From the NCBI GenBank assembly GCA_964360255.1, contig CAYHVK010000015.1:10208-74207 (forward strand): a stretch of DNA of 64,000 nt, given 5' to 3'. Below, piece after piece: positions 1 to 7,613 of this stretch (position 1 is its first letter; each line of letters opens with the position of its first letter). Position numbers and translations under genes: made by a program. The DNA is from CAYHVK01 sp964360255 (GTDB taxonomy: Bacteria > Bdellovibrionota > Bdellovibrionia > Bdellovibrionales > UBA1609). The notes beneath the pieces were generated by a model. The model made no database searches and was not told where the DNA came from. It saw only the letters and a program-made list of their open reading frames with translations.

Positions 1-367
1 TATTGTTTATGTATTTACCAATAAACTGTGATGACGGAATTCGATCTTGTATAGCCTCGAGCAAAGCATCCTGCTGAGTTTTAAGCTCGGGTAACAAGGC
101 TTCGACTAAAGACTTTTGTTTAACAAGGCCTTTATAGAGGGTTGTTAAACGAATTTTTGTTATTTCATCTGCTGTATTGTTAATTTGAATTGGTAGAAAC
201 TGAATTTTTTGATCAAGAAGCGAATTATAGTAATTAAGTTTTCCTTGCCACTGAATTTTGTGTGCTTTTGCGGCGTCAAAGAGCCAAGGCAAACCCTGGA
301 AAGTTTCAAAATCTTTATTCTCGAGAAGTTCTAACCAAGACGATTTCACATTAACACATCGGCCCAT
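1..367 (-). CDS. hypothetical protein, 5' part only (runs off the left edge)
   Basis: An open reverse-strand frame runs from an ATG at 367 to the window edge without a stop, giving about 122 residues of the N-terminus. The predicted protein begins MGRCVNVKSSW and is polar, Gln/Leu-rich and helical in character, with no signal peptide. An in-frame GTG at 349 is an alternative start; neither start has a clear Shine-Dalgarno sequence. Codon usage looks like that of its neighbours. I do not recognise a family. It is transcribed divergently from the lipoprotein gene at 459, with about 90 bp between them. Confidence 0.5.
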   Translation of the reverse strand, partial: MGRCVNVKSSWLELLENKDFETFQGLPWLFDAAKAHKIQWQGKLNYYNSLLDQKIQFLPIQINNTADEITKIRLTTLYKGLVKQKSLVEALLPELKTQQDALLEAIQDRIPSSQFIGKYINN

Positions 368-458
368 AGTGAGAAAAACTTAAGGCGTTTCCAGGACACT
401 ACGCAGTAACGGTTTTTATCCGTTGATAGTGTATTTGGCTCCTTGGTAGCGTTTTCTC

Positions 459-932
459 ATGAAGAAATTTAAGTGTTTTAGAATTTTAAGTTTATTAATT
501 TTAATTTTGTCTGTGGGTTGCAGTTCGGTATCAAAAAATGAAATGAGCGGCGATTCAGCTAGAAGAAAAGTAGAAATTAAAAAATGGTATTCGTCTTATC
601 CTGAATGGCCTTTAGTTATGACCAATTACGTAGCCTATGGAGTGAGTTATCCGCTGGCAGGCATGGGCTACATGGTTGATGGGACGCTTTATTTCATAGG
701 ATATGCAGGCATCTTTGGTATCTCTTGTGGTCCGGGATTAGCTTTAGCCATAGCGGCAGGTGGTGGCGCTCCTGATAATTTTAATCCCTGTTTTTTACCG
801 GTCGATCATGCCGTTAGAACTTTTGAGCGTGAGCATCCAAAATTAGGTAAAAAAATATGGCGAGCCACCGCAGATTGGCGCCATGATCCTTGGGATGTGT
901 ACATAGAGAATCAAGCCGTCGCTGATCAGTAG
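459..932 (+). CDS. putative lipoprotein, function unknown (157 aa)
   Basis: The N-terminus is a basic stretch (MKKFK), a hydrophobic core and the lipobox LSVGC at about residues 17-21, so the protein should be lipidated at that Cys and placed in the envelope. The middle holds a Gly/Ala/Tyr-rich hydrophobic region (about residues 55-105) that may be membrane-associated. The C-terminal part is polar, with Trp- and His-containing motifs. I do not recognise the family. No good Shine-Dalgarno precedes the ATG, but the lipoprotein signal supports this start. Confidence 0.65.
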   Translation: MKKFKCFRILSLLILILSVGCSSVSKNEMSGDSARRKVEIKKWYSSYPEWPLVMTNYVAYGVSYPLAGMGYMVDGTLYFIGYAGIFGISCGPGLALAIAAGGGAPDNFNPCFLPVDHAVRTFEREHPKLGKKIWRATADWRHDPWDVYIENQAVADQ

Positions 933-1078
933 CAATTTTGTTATTAGTGCAGTGGGATCTAGTAAATTAAGCTCTGAGGTCTCGTATACATAGTTCTCTG
1001 ATAAGTTATATTATGTTACACAGAGTCTAGGCTGATCTATAAATAAGGCCTCTAGATTGCTATTAGATCCCTATAGTT

Positions 1079-1879
1079 ATGAGTCTTTCTTTATCTCAAA
1101 CCTACAGGGCTTCTACACAAGCTTTGCTGGCAAATATTGTTATCTGCTTAGGGCTTATGCAGTTCATGCAGCTGGAGCCCGTGTGGGCTTGTGATGGCTT
1201 TCTTGAGGTTTACCCGAGCCTATCTGCCGTCTCGTCTTCAGATGGTGTTATAGAAACCCTCAAGGCTGATCTTAATAATCGTAAAAAGGGTTATTCAATC
1301 ATCAAAAGACCTAGTCTCACTGAGGCTGAAATTGAAGATATCTATAAAGACCTTCCAAAAGGTTGGGTTTTTGTTGTTACGGGTAGCGAGATTTCACTGA
1401 GTTACATTTATGCTATTCATGGTGAGGTTAATGAAGCTCGGGCCCTTGAGGTTTACACAGAAAAAAAGCAGCTGGAGAAAAATATAAATGTTAAACCGTT
1501 CGCTAAAATTCAAGCTCTCGTCGACTGGACCAAAGAAAAAGTAGAGAAGTCGCTAACAAGCGAAAATGTTTATCTCGATACATATGAAATTCGCACAGCT
1601 GAAGATAATCAAACTCTTTTAGATAATTTTAAGCTCGCCACCTACCCTCACATAGATGGAGAATATATGACTGTGGTGGCCAATCTGATTGGCGATAAAA
1701 CATTCTACTGGGATGAAAATCGAATTCAGCGTGAAGCTGGAGCTGATACGTTGCTTTTTATGACCAATCGATTACGCATGCGCCATACGAAAATACGACC
1801 TACGTTACATATGGCTCCTGCCGATACTAAGAAAAGAAGGTTGATTCTCATTCTGCGATTTAAGAGATTGGAAATCTAG
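1079..1879 (+). CDS. putative exported protein, function unknown (266 aa)
   Basis: The first 38 residues contain a hydrophobic segment followed by an Ala-rich site (PVWA before CDGF), consistent with a Sec signal peptide with an unusually long n-region. The body is mixed alpha/beta in character and has no recognised motif. The last 30 residues are strongly basic (KKRRLILILRFKRLEI-like), unlike the rest of the protein. A nearby frameshift is possible, but the other frames do not give a longer product. There is no Shine-Dalgarno upstream of the ATG, so the true start could lie a few codons away. Confidence 0.55.
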   Translation: MSLSLSQTYRASTQALLANIVICLGLMQFMQLEPVWACDGFLEVYPSLSAVSSSDGVIETLKADLNNRKKGYSIIKRPSLTEAEIEDIYKDLPKGWVFVVTGSEISLSYIYAIHGEVNEARALEVYTEKKQLEKNINVKPFAKIQALVDWTKEKVEKSLTSENVYLDTYEIRTAEDNQTLLDNFKLATYPHIDGEYMTVVANLIGDKTFYWDENRIQREAGADTLLFMTNRLRMRHTKIRPTLHMAPADTKKRRLILILRFKRLEI

Positions 1880-1898
1880 ATACCAAGTCCGTACCTAA

Positions 1899-1924
1899 GA
1901 AAAAAGGGCTGTTTGCACAGCCCT
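1899..1924 (-). terminator. intrinsic terminator of the candidate sRNA
   Basis: On the reverse strand AGGGCTG (1924-1918) pairs perfectly with CAGCCCT (1911-1905) around a 6-nt loop, followed by a run of Ts (1904 downwards). On the forward strand the same hairpin has no U-tract, so it terminates reverse-strand transcription specifically. Confidence 0.8.
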
Positions 1925-1999
1925 CCCAGGGGTCACCAAAGTTTTTAAGCTTATTCTTAAAGCTTTGAGGTGATGCCCTTCACGTTTGATGCGCACCAC

Positions 2000-2047
2000 T
2001 TACGAGGCACGCACCTCCGTGGAAATGGATAAGTTACTACTAGCCAT
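2000..2047 (-). CDS. micro-ORF of 15 codons inside the candidate sRNA
   Basis: ATG at 2047 is preceded by AGGAGG at 2060-2055 with an ideal 7-nt spacing, the strongest ribosome-binding site in this part of the window. The ORF encodes MASSNLSISTEVRAS and ends at TAA (2002-2000). The Shine-Dalgarno region (GAGGTGGTG, 2058-2050) can pair over nine positions with CATCACCTC at 1975-1967, which also pairs with the sequence just after the stop. Translation could therefore control which structure forms. The peptide is Ser-rich and resembles nothing I know. It could be a real micropeptide or a leader-type regulatory ORF. Confidence 0.4.
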   Translation of the reverse strand: MASSNLSISTEVRAS

Positions 2048-2111
2048 TACACCACCTCCTCTCTGACCCATAGACGGGTTCCGTATATTCAGGTTACCTA
2101 AATTCAGAGTT

Positions 2112-2140
2112 TTGTGTCTATTTTTTTTGCGTACTATAAT
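2112..2140 (+). promoter_or_regulatory. sigma70-type promoter, possibly for the vWA lipoprotein gene
   Basis: TTGTGT (2112-2117), a 17-bp spacer and a perfect TATAAT (2135-2140) point towards the gene at 2415, which would have a leader of about 270 nt. The reverse-strand -10-like TATAGT of the candidate sRNA (2138-2133) overlaps this TATAAT, so the same symmetric element may drive both directions. Confidence 0.4.
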
Positions 2141-2388
2141 GAGATACATTTTATTTGCGCCTAAAATCTGAACAAAATTCTAGGCTTCATGCGTCTCAGT
2201 TTAACTCATACTAAATTCTGTGTTTTTACTGCTAGTTACAGGCGCATTCTCGAAATGAGATGAGCTCAAGCTTTGGTCCAGTCCACCGAATAGTTAAAGG
2301 TAAAGACTAAGGTCTAGCTGTTCGTTTGTTGTATGTAAGCTCCTATCCAAAAAAACCTAAGCACACGTCTTTTATAACGGGTTTTAAA

Positions 2389-2403
2389 GAGGTTATTAAC
2401 CTC
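2389..2403. promoter_or_regulatory. 15-bp perfect palindrome next to the ribosome-binding site
   Basis: GAGGTTA-T-TAACCTC is a perfect inverted repeat. It ends two bases before the AAGGAG Shine-Dalgarno of the vWA lipoprotein gene. It could be an operator or an RNA hairpin that limits ribosome access. No matching copy was noticed elsewhere in the window. Confidence 0.35.
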
Positions 2404-2414
2404 AAGGAGCATTT

Positions 2415-3506
2415 ATGCGTACAACCAAATTACTTCCTATTATTTGGCTGTCCACTTTATTTCTAGCTAACTGTAGTGATGGCAGTTCATCATTCTCATT
2501 GCTTGCCGACTCAGATAGCTTTCAGCAAACATCAGGTACTGTTAACTCTAAGGTGGATATCTTATGGGTTATCGATAATTCCGGCTCAATGGAGTCATCA
2601 CAAACAAACCTAACTAATAATTTCTCAAGTTTTATCTCAGGTTTCGTATCTAAGAACTTAGATTATAAAATGGCTTTCACAACTACAGATGCTTATCGTG
2701 CACTTCCGGGTTACTTGAACAAGCCAGTTTGCGCTGAATTCCGCGATCGTGTTTTAGACCTCAGTTGCAACAACGTTTCAGGTTATTCAGCATCAGGGTA
2801 TAAAATTTTGACGCCAACAGTGCCAGGCGCTGGCTTTATTGAAAACGTGTTCTCACATAACGCCACTGTAGGTATCTGGGGCAATGGCAACGAGCGTGGG
2901 ATGCAAAGTATGCACACGGCTCTTACCCACAGTATTAATACTCAATATAACTTTCTACGTGATGACAGCTTCTTCGCTGTGATCTTCGTGAGTGATGAAG
3001 TCGATTCCTCAACAGCAGCTCCGGGTTTTTCTGGTAGCACTGTGCAAAGTTATGTGAATTTTTTAGATAATCTAACTAACTCAACCGGTCCGCTCCGTCG
3101 TTACAGTGCTAACGCAATTACGATTATGGATACGACTTGTTTGAATCAATTGAACACTTCGTTCGGTGGTCGTTCGTTAGGTACGCAATATACGAGTTTA
3201 GCTGGTCTTACAGATGGCCTCTCAACAAGTCTCTGTGGTAACTTCGCCACTGATCTTGAGAAAATTGCTGATGGCATCTTATCGTTAGCCACTCAGTTCT
3301 ACCTTTCACGTATTCCAATTGAAGCCTCAATCGTCGTGAGCGTAAACGGGGTTGATGTTCCTAAAAAGTCAACAAACCCACTGGGTGATGGGGGCTGGGA
3401 GTATATCGCGGCTTCAAACAGTATTAAGTTCAGCGGCTCCTCTTATATTCCGCCAAAAGATGCCGTAGTGAATGTAGACTATGACCCTGTTGCTTATGGT
3501 CAATAA
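2415..3506 (+). CDS. von Willebrand factor A-domain lipoprotein (363 aa)
   Basis: A lipoprotein signal ends in the lipobox LANC with Cys20. A vWA-type domain follows: the strand KVDILWVIDNSGS carries the metal-ion-dependent adhesion site (MIDAS) motif D-x-S-x-S at residues 54-58, and a later acidic motif (FVSDEVDSS) fits another metal-site loop. vWA domains usually mediate protein-protein contacts; here the protein would sit in the outer membrane or periplasm. The C-terminal 70 residues form a separate beta-rich module (IPPKDAVVNVDY) that recurs in the second vWA lipoprotein at 8332-9336. AAGGAG precedes the ATG at good spacing. Partner and exact role are unknown. Confidence 0.85.
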   Translation: MRTTKLLPIIWLSTLFLANCSDGSSSFSLLADSDSFQQTSGTVNSKVDILWVIDNSGSMESSQTNLTNNFSSFISGFVSKNLDYKMAFTTTDAYRALPGYLNKPVCAEFRDRVLDLSCNNVSGYSASGYKILTPTVPGAGFIENVFSHNATVGIWGNGNERGMQSMHTALTHSINTQYNFLRDDSFFAVIFVSDEVDSSTAAPGFSGSTVQSYVNFLDNLTNSTGPLRRYSANAITIMDTTCLNQLNTSFGGRSLGTQYTSLAGLTDGLSTSLCGNFATDLEKIADGILSLATQFYLSRIPIEASIVVSVNGVDVPKKSTNPLGDGGWEYIAASNSIKFSGSSYIPPKDAVVNVDYDPVAYGQ

Positions 3507-3540
3507 TATTTAAGATCTCTTCTAAAATAAGAAACAACTG

Positions 3541-3566
3541 AGAAGGCGTGACAGCCTTCTTTTTTG
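3541..3566 (+). terminator. intrinsic terminator after the vWA lipoprotein gene
   Basis: AGAAGGC (3541-3547) pairs with GCCTTCT (3554-3560) around a 6-nt loop, followed by a run of Ts to 3566. It separates the vWA gene from the solute-binding-protein pair. Confidence 0.85.
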
Positions 3567-3585
3567 TTTTTATGCTTTTAGGGTT

Positions 3586-4659
3586 ATGAAAAAACGTTTT
3601 AAGAAAATCGCCTTTATCACTATCTTTCTGTCATTCTTTTGGGGACTGTGGTGGGGATTTTATCAAGACTACCGTTTGCGTCCCGAAAATTGGGCTAAGG
3701 GAGAGTTGAACGTTTTAACGCAGTCTCAGATGTTTGATGTTCAGTTTTTACAGAAATTTGCTGCCGAAGAAGGCTTTATTCTCAAAGTGAAGTCGGTTTC
3801 GACCCCACAGGCTTTTTTACAAGAGATGCTTACTCATTCGAGTTCGTATGACATTATTCAGTTCAATAGTTTTTTAGCGGATTCATTTCTAGTTGAAAAT
3901 GTATTTTATGAGCTTGATCGTGATCGCATTAAAAATATGCAAAATATTTCTATCGATTTTCAGAATTTAAACTTTGATCCAAACTCTCAATACCTTGTGC
4001 CGCTTTATTGGGGCGTTAATGGTTTTGTTTACAATAAAGAGAAGATAGAAAATATCGGCTCGATCTTTCAAATTAGCAAGCAGACGACTCTTCTTCCTTC
4101 TTCAGTAGAAAGCTATGCCTATGCAACCAAAATGAAGCCTATTATTAAAAATTGGGCGGCAACAGGTAATGAAGAATCTCTGCTTAAAGATTTAAAATCT
4201 ATTTCTGCAGAATTCCCAAGCTTCAGCCAAGATTTAGATGGGGCACTTATAACGGGATCTAATGTGGCGGCACAAAGTACAAATGGTAAAGCGGCGGCGT
4301 TCTTAGCTAAGAATAAAAATTTTAGATTCGATTTGCCCATTGAAAAAGCCAATCTTTGGGTCAGCGTTATGGGTGTGACAAAAGATTCTCCTCATAAAAA
4401 AGTAGCCCAAGAAGTTTTGAATCGTTTTCTTATGCCGAAATGGTCTGAAGAGCTCACTCGATCAACTCATGAGGCCACAGTGAATGCCCTGCTTGATCGC
4501 TCTGAAAAAATACTTCCTCAACAGAAGTCTCAATTTATTCGCGAGCTCCGTCTCAGCCGCTTCGAGCTTTTTTATGATCATGAATCTTTCGAGCCTCTCT
4601 GGATGCGCAGCCTGAAAGAGGTCTTTCCGCAGACGTTTGCTAATTCAGGTGCCAAGTAG
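3586..4659 (+). CDS. periplasmic solute-binding protein, spermidine/putrescine (PotD)-like
   Basis: A basic N-terminus and one hydrophobic segment (residues 7-26) serve as a signal peptide or anchor. The body resembles family 1/PotD extracellular binding proteins: a first lobe with LNVLTQSQMFDVQFLQ-type start, a YDIIQFNS strand, and the hinge-like VPLYWGVNGFVYN motif typical of PotD relatives. The late SPHKKVAQEVLNRFL segment also fits this family. At 357 aa the length is normal for it. It would capture a small ligand, perhaps a polyamine, but ligand identity is not readable. No permease or ATPase gene is adjacent. Its TAG stop overlaps the GTG start of the next gene by one base, implying translational coupling. 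Confidence 0.7.
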   Translation: MKKRFKKIAFITIFLSFFWGLWWGFYQDYRLRPENWAKGELNVLTQSQMFDVQFLQKFAAEEGFILKVKSVSTPQAFLQEMLTHSSSYDIIQFNSFLADSFLVENVFYELDRDRIKNMQNISIDFQNLNFDPNSQYLVPLYWGVNGFVYNKEKIENIGSIFQISKQTTLLPSSVESYAYATKMKPIIKNWAATGNEESLLKDLKSISAEFPSFSQDLDGALITGSNVAAQSTNGKAAAFLAKNKNFRFDLPIEKANLWVSVMGVTKDSPHKKVAQEVLNRFLMPKWSEELTRSTHEATVNALLDRSEKILPQQKSQFIRELRLSRFELFYDHESFEPLWMRSLKEVFPQTFANSGAK

Positions 4660-6194
4660 TGCATTTTTTAAGTTTGATTTTGCTGGTTTCTTTTTGGCTT
4701 CTGCCGCTACAAGCTGAAGAGCCTTCTTTTCGTTTTCATATTCTCAGCGACCCGGTGACCCTCGACCCTTTACGGTCAAATGGCTCATGGAATTCTTTTA
4801 TTCATTATAATCTCTATCGCAGTTTTTTTCATTATGACGGCACGAAACTCGTCAACGAAAACGCAAAAAAATGCAGCTACATCACTTTACGTGAGCTGCA
4901 CTGCCAGATGAACATGAATCGCAAATATTCAAACGGGCAAAAAATCACTTTACGTGATTACATTCAGCCTTTTCGCTCGGCCTTTGATAAAGATACCACT
5001 GCGAAAGCTAAGGCTGAATTACTTTTGTTAAAAAATGCCAAAGCTATACTTGATGGTAAAAAGAAAAAAAGTGATTTGGGGGTCTCCCCTCACCCGCAGA
5101 AAAAAGATGTTATTGTTTTTACTTTCGATCGCCCCGATGCTGATTTTTTAAGTCGTCTTTCTTCGCCCGTATTCGCTCCACGGCCTGCTGAAGAGGTAAC
5201 ATCTGATGTTCTGGCTCGAGATTATGCGAGTGGGCCTTATAAATTTCAAAAAAAAGAAAACCTAAAGTATGTGCAACTAGCATCCAATCAGTATTATGAA
5301 AAAGGACATGCTACGCGTCCCATCGTAAAAGCTCTCATTGTGAACAATGATTCAACAGCCTTTAATATGTACCGCACAGGCGTGCTTAATTTTCTTCGCC
5401 GTCTACCACAAGATCAATACAACGTGGCTTTAAAATCAGAGGATCTTGAAAAAGAAATCTACGTGCAGCCTCAATTGCGAATGGATCATTTAGGTTTCGC
5501 CGGCATCTTAATAGATCAGCCTCACTTGCGCGAAGCCCTTGCGCTATCTGCAAATTACCCAGAGCTTCAGCGAATACTACAAGCTCGTGGTCAACCGGGT
5601 TGCTTCTCGCTGCTGAAGCATTATTATTCGGGCGAGGCGATCTGCTATCAATTTGATTTAAAAAAGGCGAAAGAGCTTTTAAAGATTGTTTCGCCTGAAA
5701 TTTTAAAGAAACCTATTCAGCTCTACTACAGCATTCAAGGCGGCGAAGATATACAACGTGCTATTGAATGGTTTCAAAACCAGTGGAAGAAAAATTTAAA
5801 TCTGAACATTCATTTGAATCCATCTGAAAATACTGAGCTGACAAATCGTCTTAAAACTCAGCCGCCAGATATTTATCGCCGAGGCGTACCTGTAGATTCA
5901 GCCTCTTGTTTATCCGCACTTGAATCTTTTGAAGCTCATCATCCTGAAAATTATTTGAAAATCAAAAATGCAGCTTTGATAAAAAGCTTGGCCAGATTAA
6001 ACAATCCTCGTCTTTCACAGCTCCAGCAAAAAAATTACTGCCGAGATGCTTTGAAAGGTATTTTCAGCGAGAATCGCCTGATCCCCCTGGGTGAGATGTA
6101 TTTTGTATCCATGAGTAAGCCTGAGTTTACCGGCTGGCAGCTAAATGCGTTAAATCAGCTAGATCTCTCAAATTTACGCATAGCGTCTGAATAA
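4659..6194 (+). CDS. extracellular solute-binding protein family 5 (oligopeptide-binding, OppA-like)
   Basis: A signal peptide ends near PLQAEE. The mature protein shows the family 5 hallmarks: DPVTLDPLRS near the N-terminus, YRSFFHYDG, NGQKITLRDYIQPF in place of the usual 'ltA.Dv..s' segment, and SGPYKFQK in the second lobe. It is 511 aa, normal for peptide-binding proteins of ABC importers. It starts with GTG overlapping the previous stop (TAGTG). No permease or ATPase genes are nearby, so it must share a transporter or act as a sensor or chaperone. Peptide import fits a proteolytic lifestyle. Confidence 0.8.
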   Translation: MHFLSLILLVSFWLLPLQAEEPSFRFHILSDPVTLDPLRSNGSWNSFIHYNLYRSFFHYDGTKLVNENAKKCSYITLRELHCQMNMNRKYSNGQKITLRDYIQPFRSAFDKDTTAKAKAELLLLKNAKAILDGKKKKSDLGVSPHPQKKDVIVFTFDRPDADFLSRLSSPVFAPRPAEEVTSDVLARDYASGPYKFQKKENLKYVQLASNQYYEKGHATRPIVKALIVNNDSTAFNMYRTGVLNFLRRLPQDQYNVALKSEDLEKEIYVQPQLRMDHLGFAGILIDQPHLREALALSANYPELQRILQARGQPGCFSLLKHYYSGEAICYQFDLKKAKELLKIVSPEILKKPIQLYYSIQGGEDIQRAIEWFQNQWKKNLNLNIHLNPSENTELTNRLKTQPPDIYRRGVPVDSASCLSALESFEAHHPENYLKIKNAALIKSLARLNNPRLSQLQQKNYCRDALKGIFSENRLIPLGEMYFVSMSKPEFTGWQLNALNQLDLSNLRIASE

Positions 6195-6285
6195 CTCCAT
6201 TATTTAAAGCCTCGACTTATGGAGGGCTCATCCTCTGCCGATAAGATCTTTGTCTAGTATAGGACTTATTAAAGAGGAGTTATCT

Positions 6286-6498
6286 ATGTCTAAGAAAGAA
6301 CAAAACGCTGGTGGCGGCAATGTAACGGCAATGCCCGATCGCTGCTTAGCTGAAGGCTGCAATAAAGGCCAATCAAAACTCGCTTTCTGTGAAGAGCATT
6401 TTGTTTGGTACAAAGAAGGTCTTGTAAACAAAAAAGGCGAAAGACCATCAGACTTCGATAGGAAGTACGCATTATTCATGCGCAAAAAAGCAGCTTAA
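6286..6498 (+). CDS. small zinc-ribbon-like protein (70 aa)
   Basis: AAAGAGGAG at good spacing fixes the ATG at 6286; an in-frame TTG upstream (6250) is unlikely to be used. The 70-residue product has the arrangement C20-x4-C25-x9-C35-x2-H38, suggesting a single zinc-binding knuckle, followed by Trp/Tyr residues and a basic C-terminus. A nucleic-acid-binding or protein-binding role is an inference. I do not recognise a named family. Confidence 0.65.
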   Translation: MSKKEQNAGGGNVTAMPDRCLAEGCNKGQSKLAFCEEHFVWYKEGLVNKKGERPSDFDRKYALFMRKKAA

Positions 6499-6515
6499 AT
6501 GCCTGTCGGGCGAGA

Positions 6516-6540
6516 GCGGTGAGTGTCCAAAACTCACCGC
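6516..6540. terminator. strong hairpin downstream of the zinc-ribbon-like gene
   Basis: GCGGTGAGT (6516-6524) and ACTCACCGC (6532-6540) form a perfect 9-bp stem with a 7-nt loop, starting 17 bp after the stop codon. There is no immediate U-tract (AACCCCGCTTTCTTT follows). It may protect the mRNA 3' end or act as a weak or factor-assisted terminator. Confidence 0.5.
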
Positions 6541-6642
6541 AACCCCGCTTTCTTTACAAAGAGCTCGTTCTAACCTACCTTATTTTCATATCTTCTTAGT
6601 TTCACTTGTTCAGATCTGTGAAAAAATATAGAAACAATTCTT

Positions 6643-7386
6643 ATGTTACGTTATTCGATTTCCAGATCGTGGAAATACCTTATTCAAGTGAATCAAGACT
6701 TAGCTCGGTTTCTCGAGCTGAACCAGCTGAGCGCTGCGAATGTCTCTGCAACACTCATTCAGGTGCGTGTTGAAATAACCACAGATAGCATAACAGCTTC
6801 GCAAATGGTTTTGTCCGTAAAAGACTTCAATGAAATTATCAAAAAAGCGAATGTAAAAGTAGGCCAGATTCTATTTAATTCTCTCGATGAGCTCACGCTC
6901 ACCTTTCAAACTCAGATCAGTACTGCATTTAAAGAATATTGCGTAATGAATCGACGCCCCGATCTACAACTTGCTAGCTTCGAGCTTGAATTCGAAAATG
7001 CTTTAAAACTAAAAGTGCAAAATAATGATCTCGAAATTCATAACCAATTCAATATGAATGTTGTGCATGATTTGCCGACGGATGATGCTGCAACTCATGG
7101 CCATGATATGAAAATTGGCGTGGCTTTGGCCTTTAAAAATTGGTCCACACACCCCTATCTAACGTCTTTACAGCGTTTTTCGAGCGAGCTTAAAAGCAAG
7201 ACACAGGCTTTGTTGCTAGAACCACTTCATAAAACAAAATTAAACCGTCATTTTCTGTCTCCTACAGGAGAGCAGATTTCGGCTTATTTTTATTCTGGTC
7301 TTCTAAAAACGAAGCTGGGCCCCTACCTCAAAGAAGTTCGGGTTTTTGAAACGCAAAAGAATCAGTATTCCGCCACAGAAATTTGA
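6643..7386 (+). CDS. divergent 6-pyruvoyl-tetrahydropterin synthase/QueD-like protein, probably two tandem domains
   Basis: The C-terminal half (about residues 110-247) carries the family pattern: H142 in a V-H-D-L context, the zinc motif H152-G-H154, the segment LHKTKLN with H196, PTGEQIS, and the ending VRVFET (E236), matching the VrvWET end of QueD/PTPS enzymes. The catalytic Cys normally just before HGH is absent, and the Asp of the LDH motif is Leu195. The N-terminal half has weaker features of the same fold but no His cluster. So the zinc site seems kept while the known catalytic dyad is not, and the reaction is unknown. No Shine-Dalgarno is evident. QueG at 15953 shows that queuosine chemistry is present. 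Confidence 0.55.
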   Translation: MLRYSISRSWKYLIQVNQDLARFLELNQLSAANVSATLIQVRVEITTDSITASQMVLSVKDFNEIIKKANVKVGQILFNSLDELTLTFQTQISTAFKEYCVMNRRPDLQLASFELEFENALKLKVQNNDLEIHNQFNMNVVHDLPTDDAATHGHDMKIGVALAFKNWSTHPYLTSLQRFSSELKSKTQALLLEPLHKTKLNRHFLSPTGEQISAYFYSGLLKTKLGPYLKEVRVFETQKNQYSATEI

Positions 7387-7416
7387 GTATGAGCGAAAGC
7401 GCTTGAGCGTGTAATG

Positions 7417-7554
7417 CTAACTGTTGCTTATCAGTAATACGTAACTTAAAAAAACCAAAACTAATCCAGAGGCCATGCCAAAGCAGGCAAAAACTAGAAA
7501 GTCGATTCTTTTGACCATAATTGTTGCTTCTGAAGGTTGCTTTTTTGTCTTCAT
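7417..7554 (-). CDS. possible small single-pass membrane protein (45 aa)
   Basis: This reverse-strand frame between the PTPS-like gene and yebC encodes a charged N-terminus (MKTKKQPSEAT) followed by about 24 consecutive hydrophobic residues and a short polar end, a convincing single transmembrane segment. A second ATG (codon 13) is also usable. No Shine-Dalgarno is visible, so expression is uncertain. Confidence 0.3.
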   Translation of the reverse strand: MKTKKQPSEATIMVKRIDFLVFACFGMASGLVLVFLSYVLLISNS

Positions 7555-7613
7555 ACAAATATTTTAGCATGAATTGTCTAACTTTTAACGAATTGTTAAT
7601 TTGAGGTCTCACT

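Larger units (their letters stand above)
1899..2126 (-). ncRNA. candidate small RNA with embedded micro-ORF (possible dual-function RNA)
   Basis: This lies in a 535-bp gap between genes. Read on the reverse strand, there is a -10-like TATAGT (2138-2133). It is followed by a structured 5' part in which CTCTGA at 2107-2102 can pair with TCAGAG at 2066-2061, enclosing the hairpin ACCC-6 nt-GGGT. Next come a near-perfect Shine-Dalgarno, a 15-codon ORF, and a stem starting right after its stop (GTGGTGC 1999-1993 with GCATCAC 1976-1970). A classical intrinsic terminator ends the unit at 1924-1899. The facing gene is convergent, so nothing lies downstream to be regulated in cis. No match to tmRNA, 6S, SRP or RNase P RNA consensus elements was seen. 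RNA ends are estimated. Confidence 0.5.

Noticed and set aside
1790..1879. Frameshift near the end of the exported protein at 1079
   Set aside because: The basic end looks odd, but the other two frames hit stops quickly and give nothing longer or more familiar.
1880..2414. c-di-GMP or other known riboswitch in the 535-bp gap
   Set aside because: The conserved core sequences of common riboswitches were not found on either strand, and the terminator faces away from the vWA gene.
6228..6485. Reverse ORF overlapping the zinc-ribbon-like gene
   Set aside because: The forward gene has a strong ribosome-binding site and Cys/His motif; the reverse frame is its shadow.
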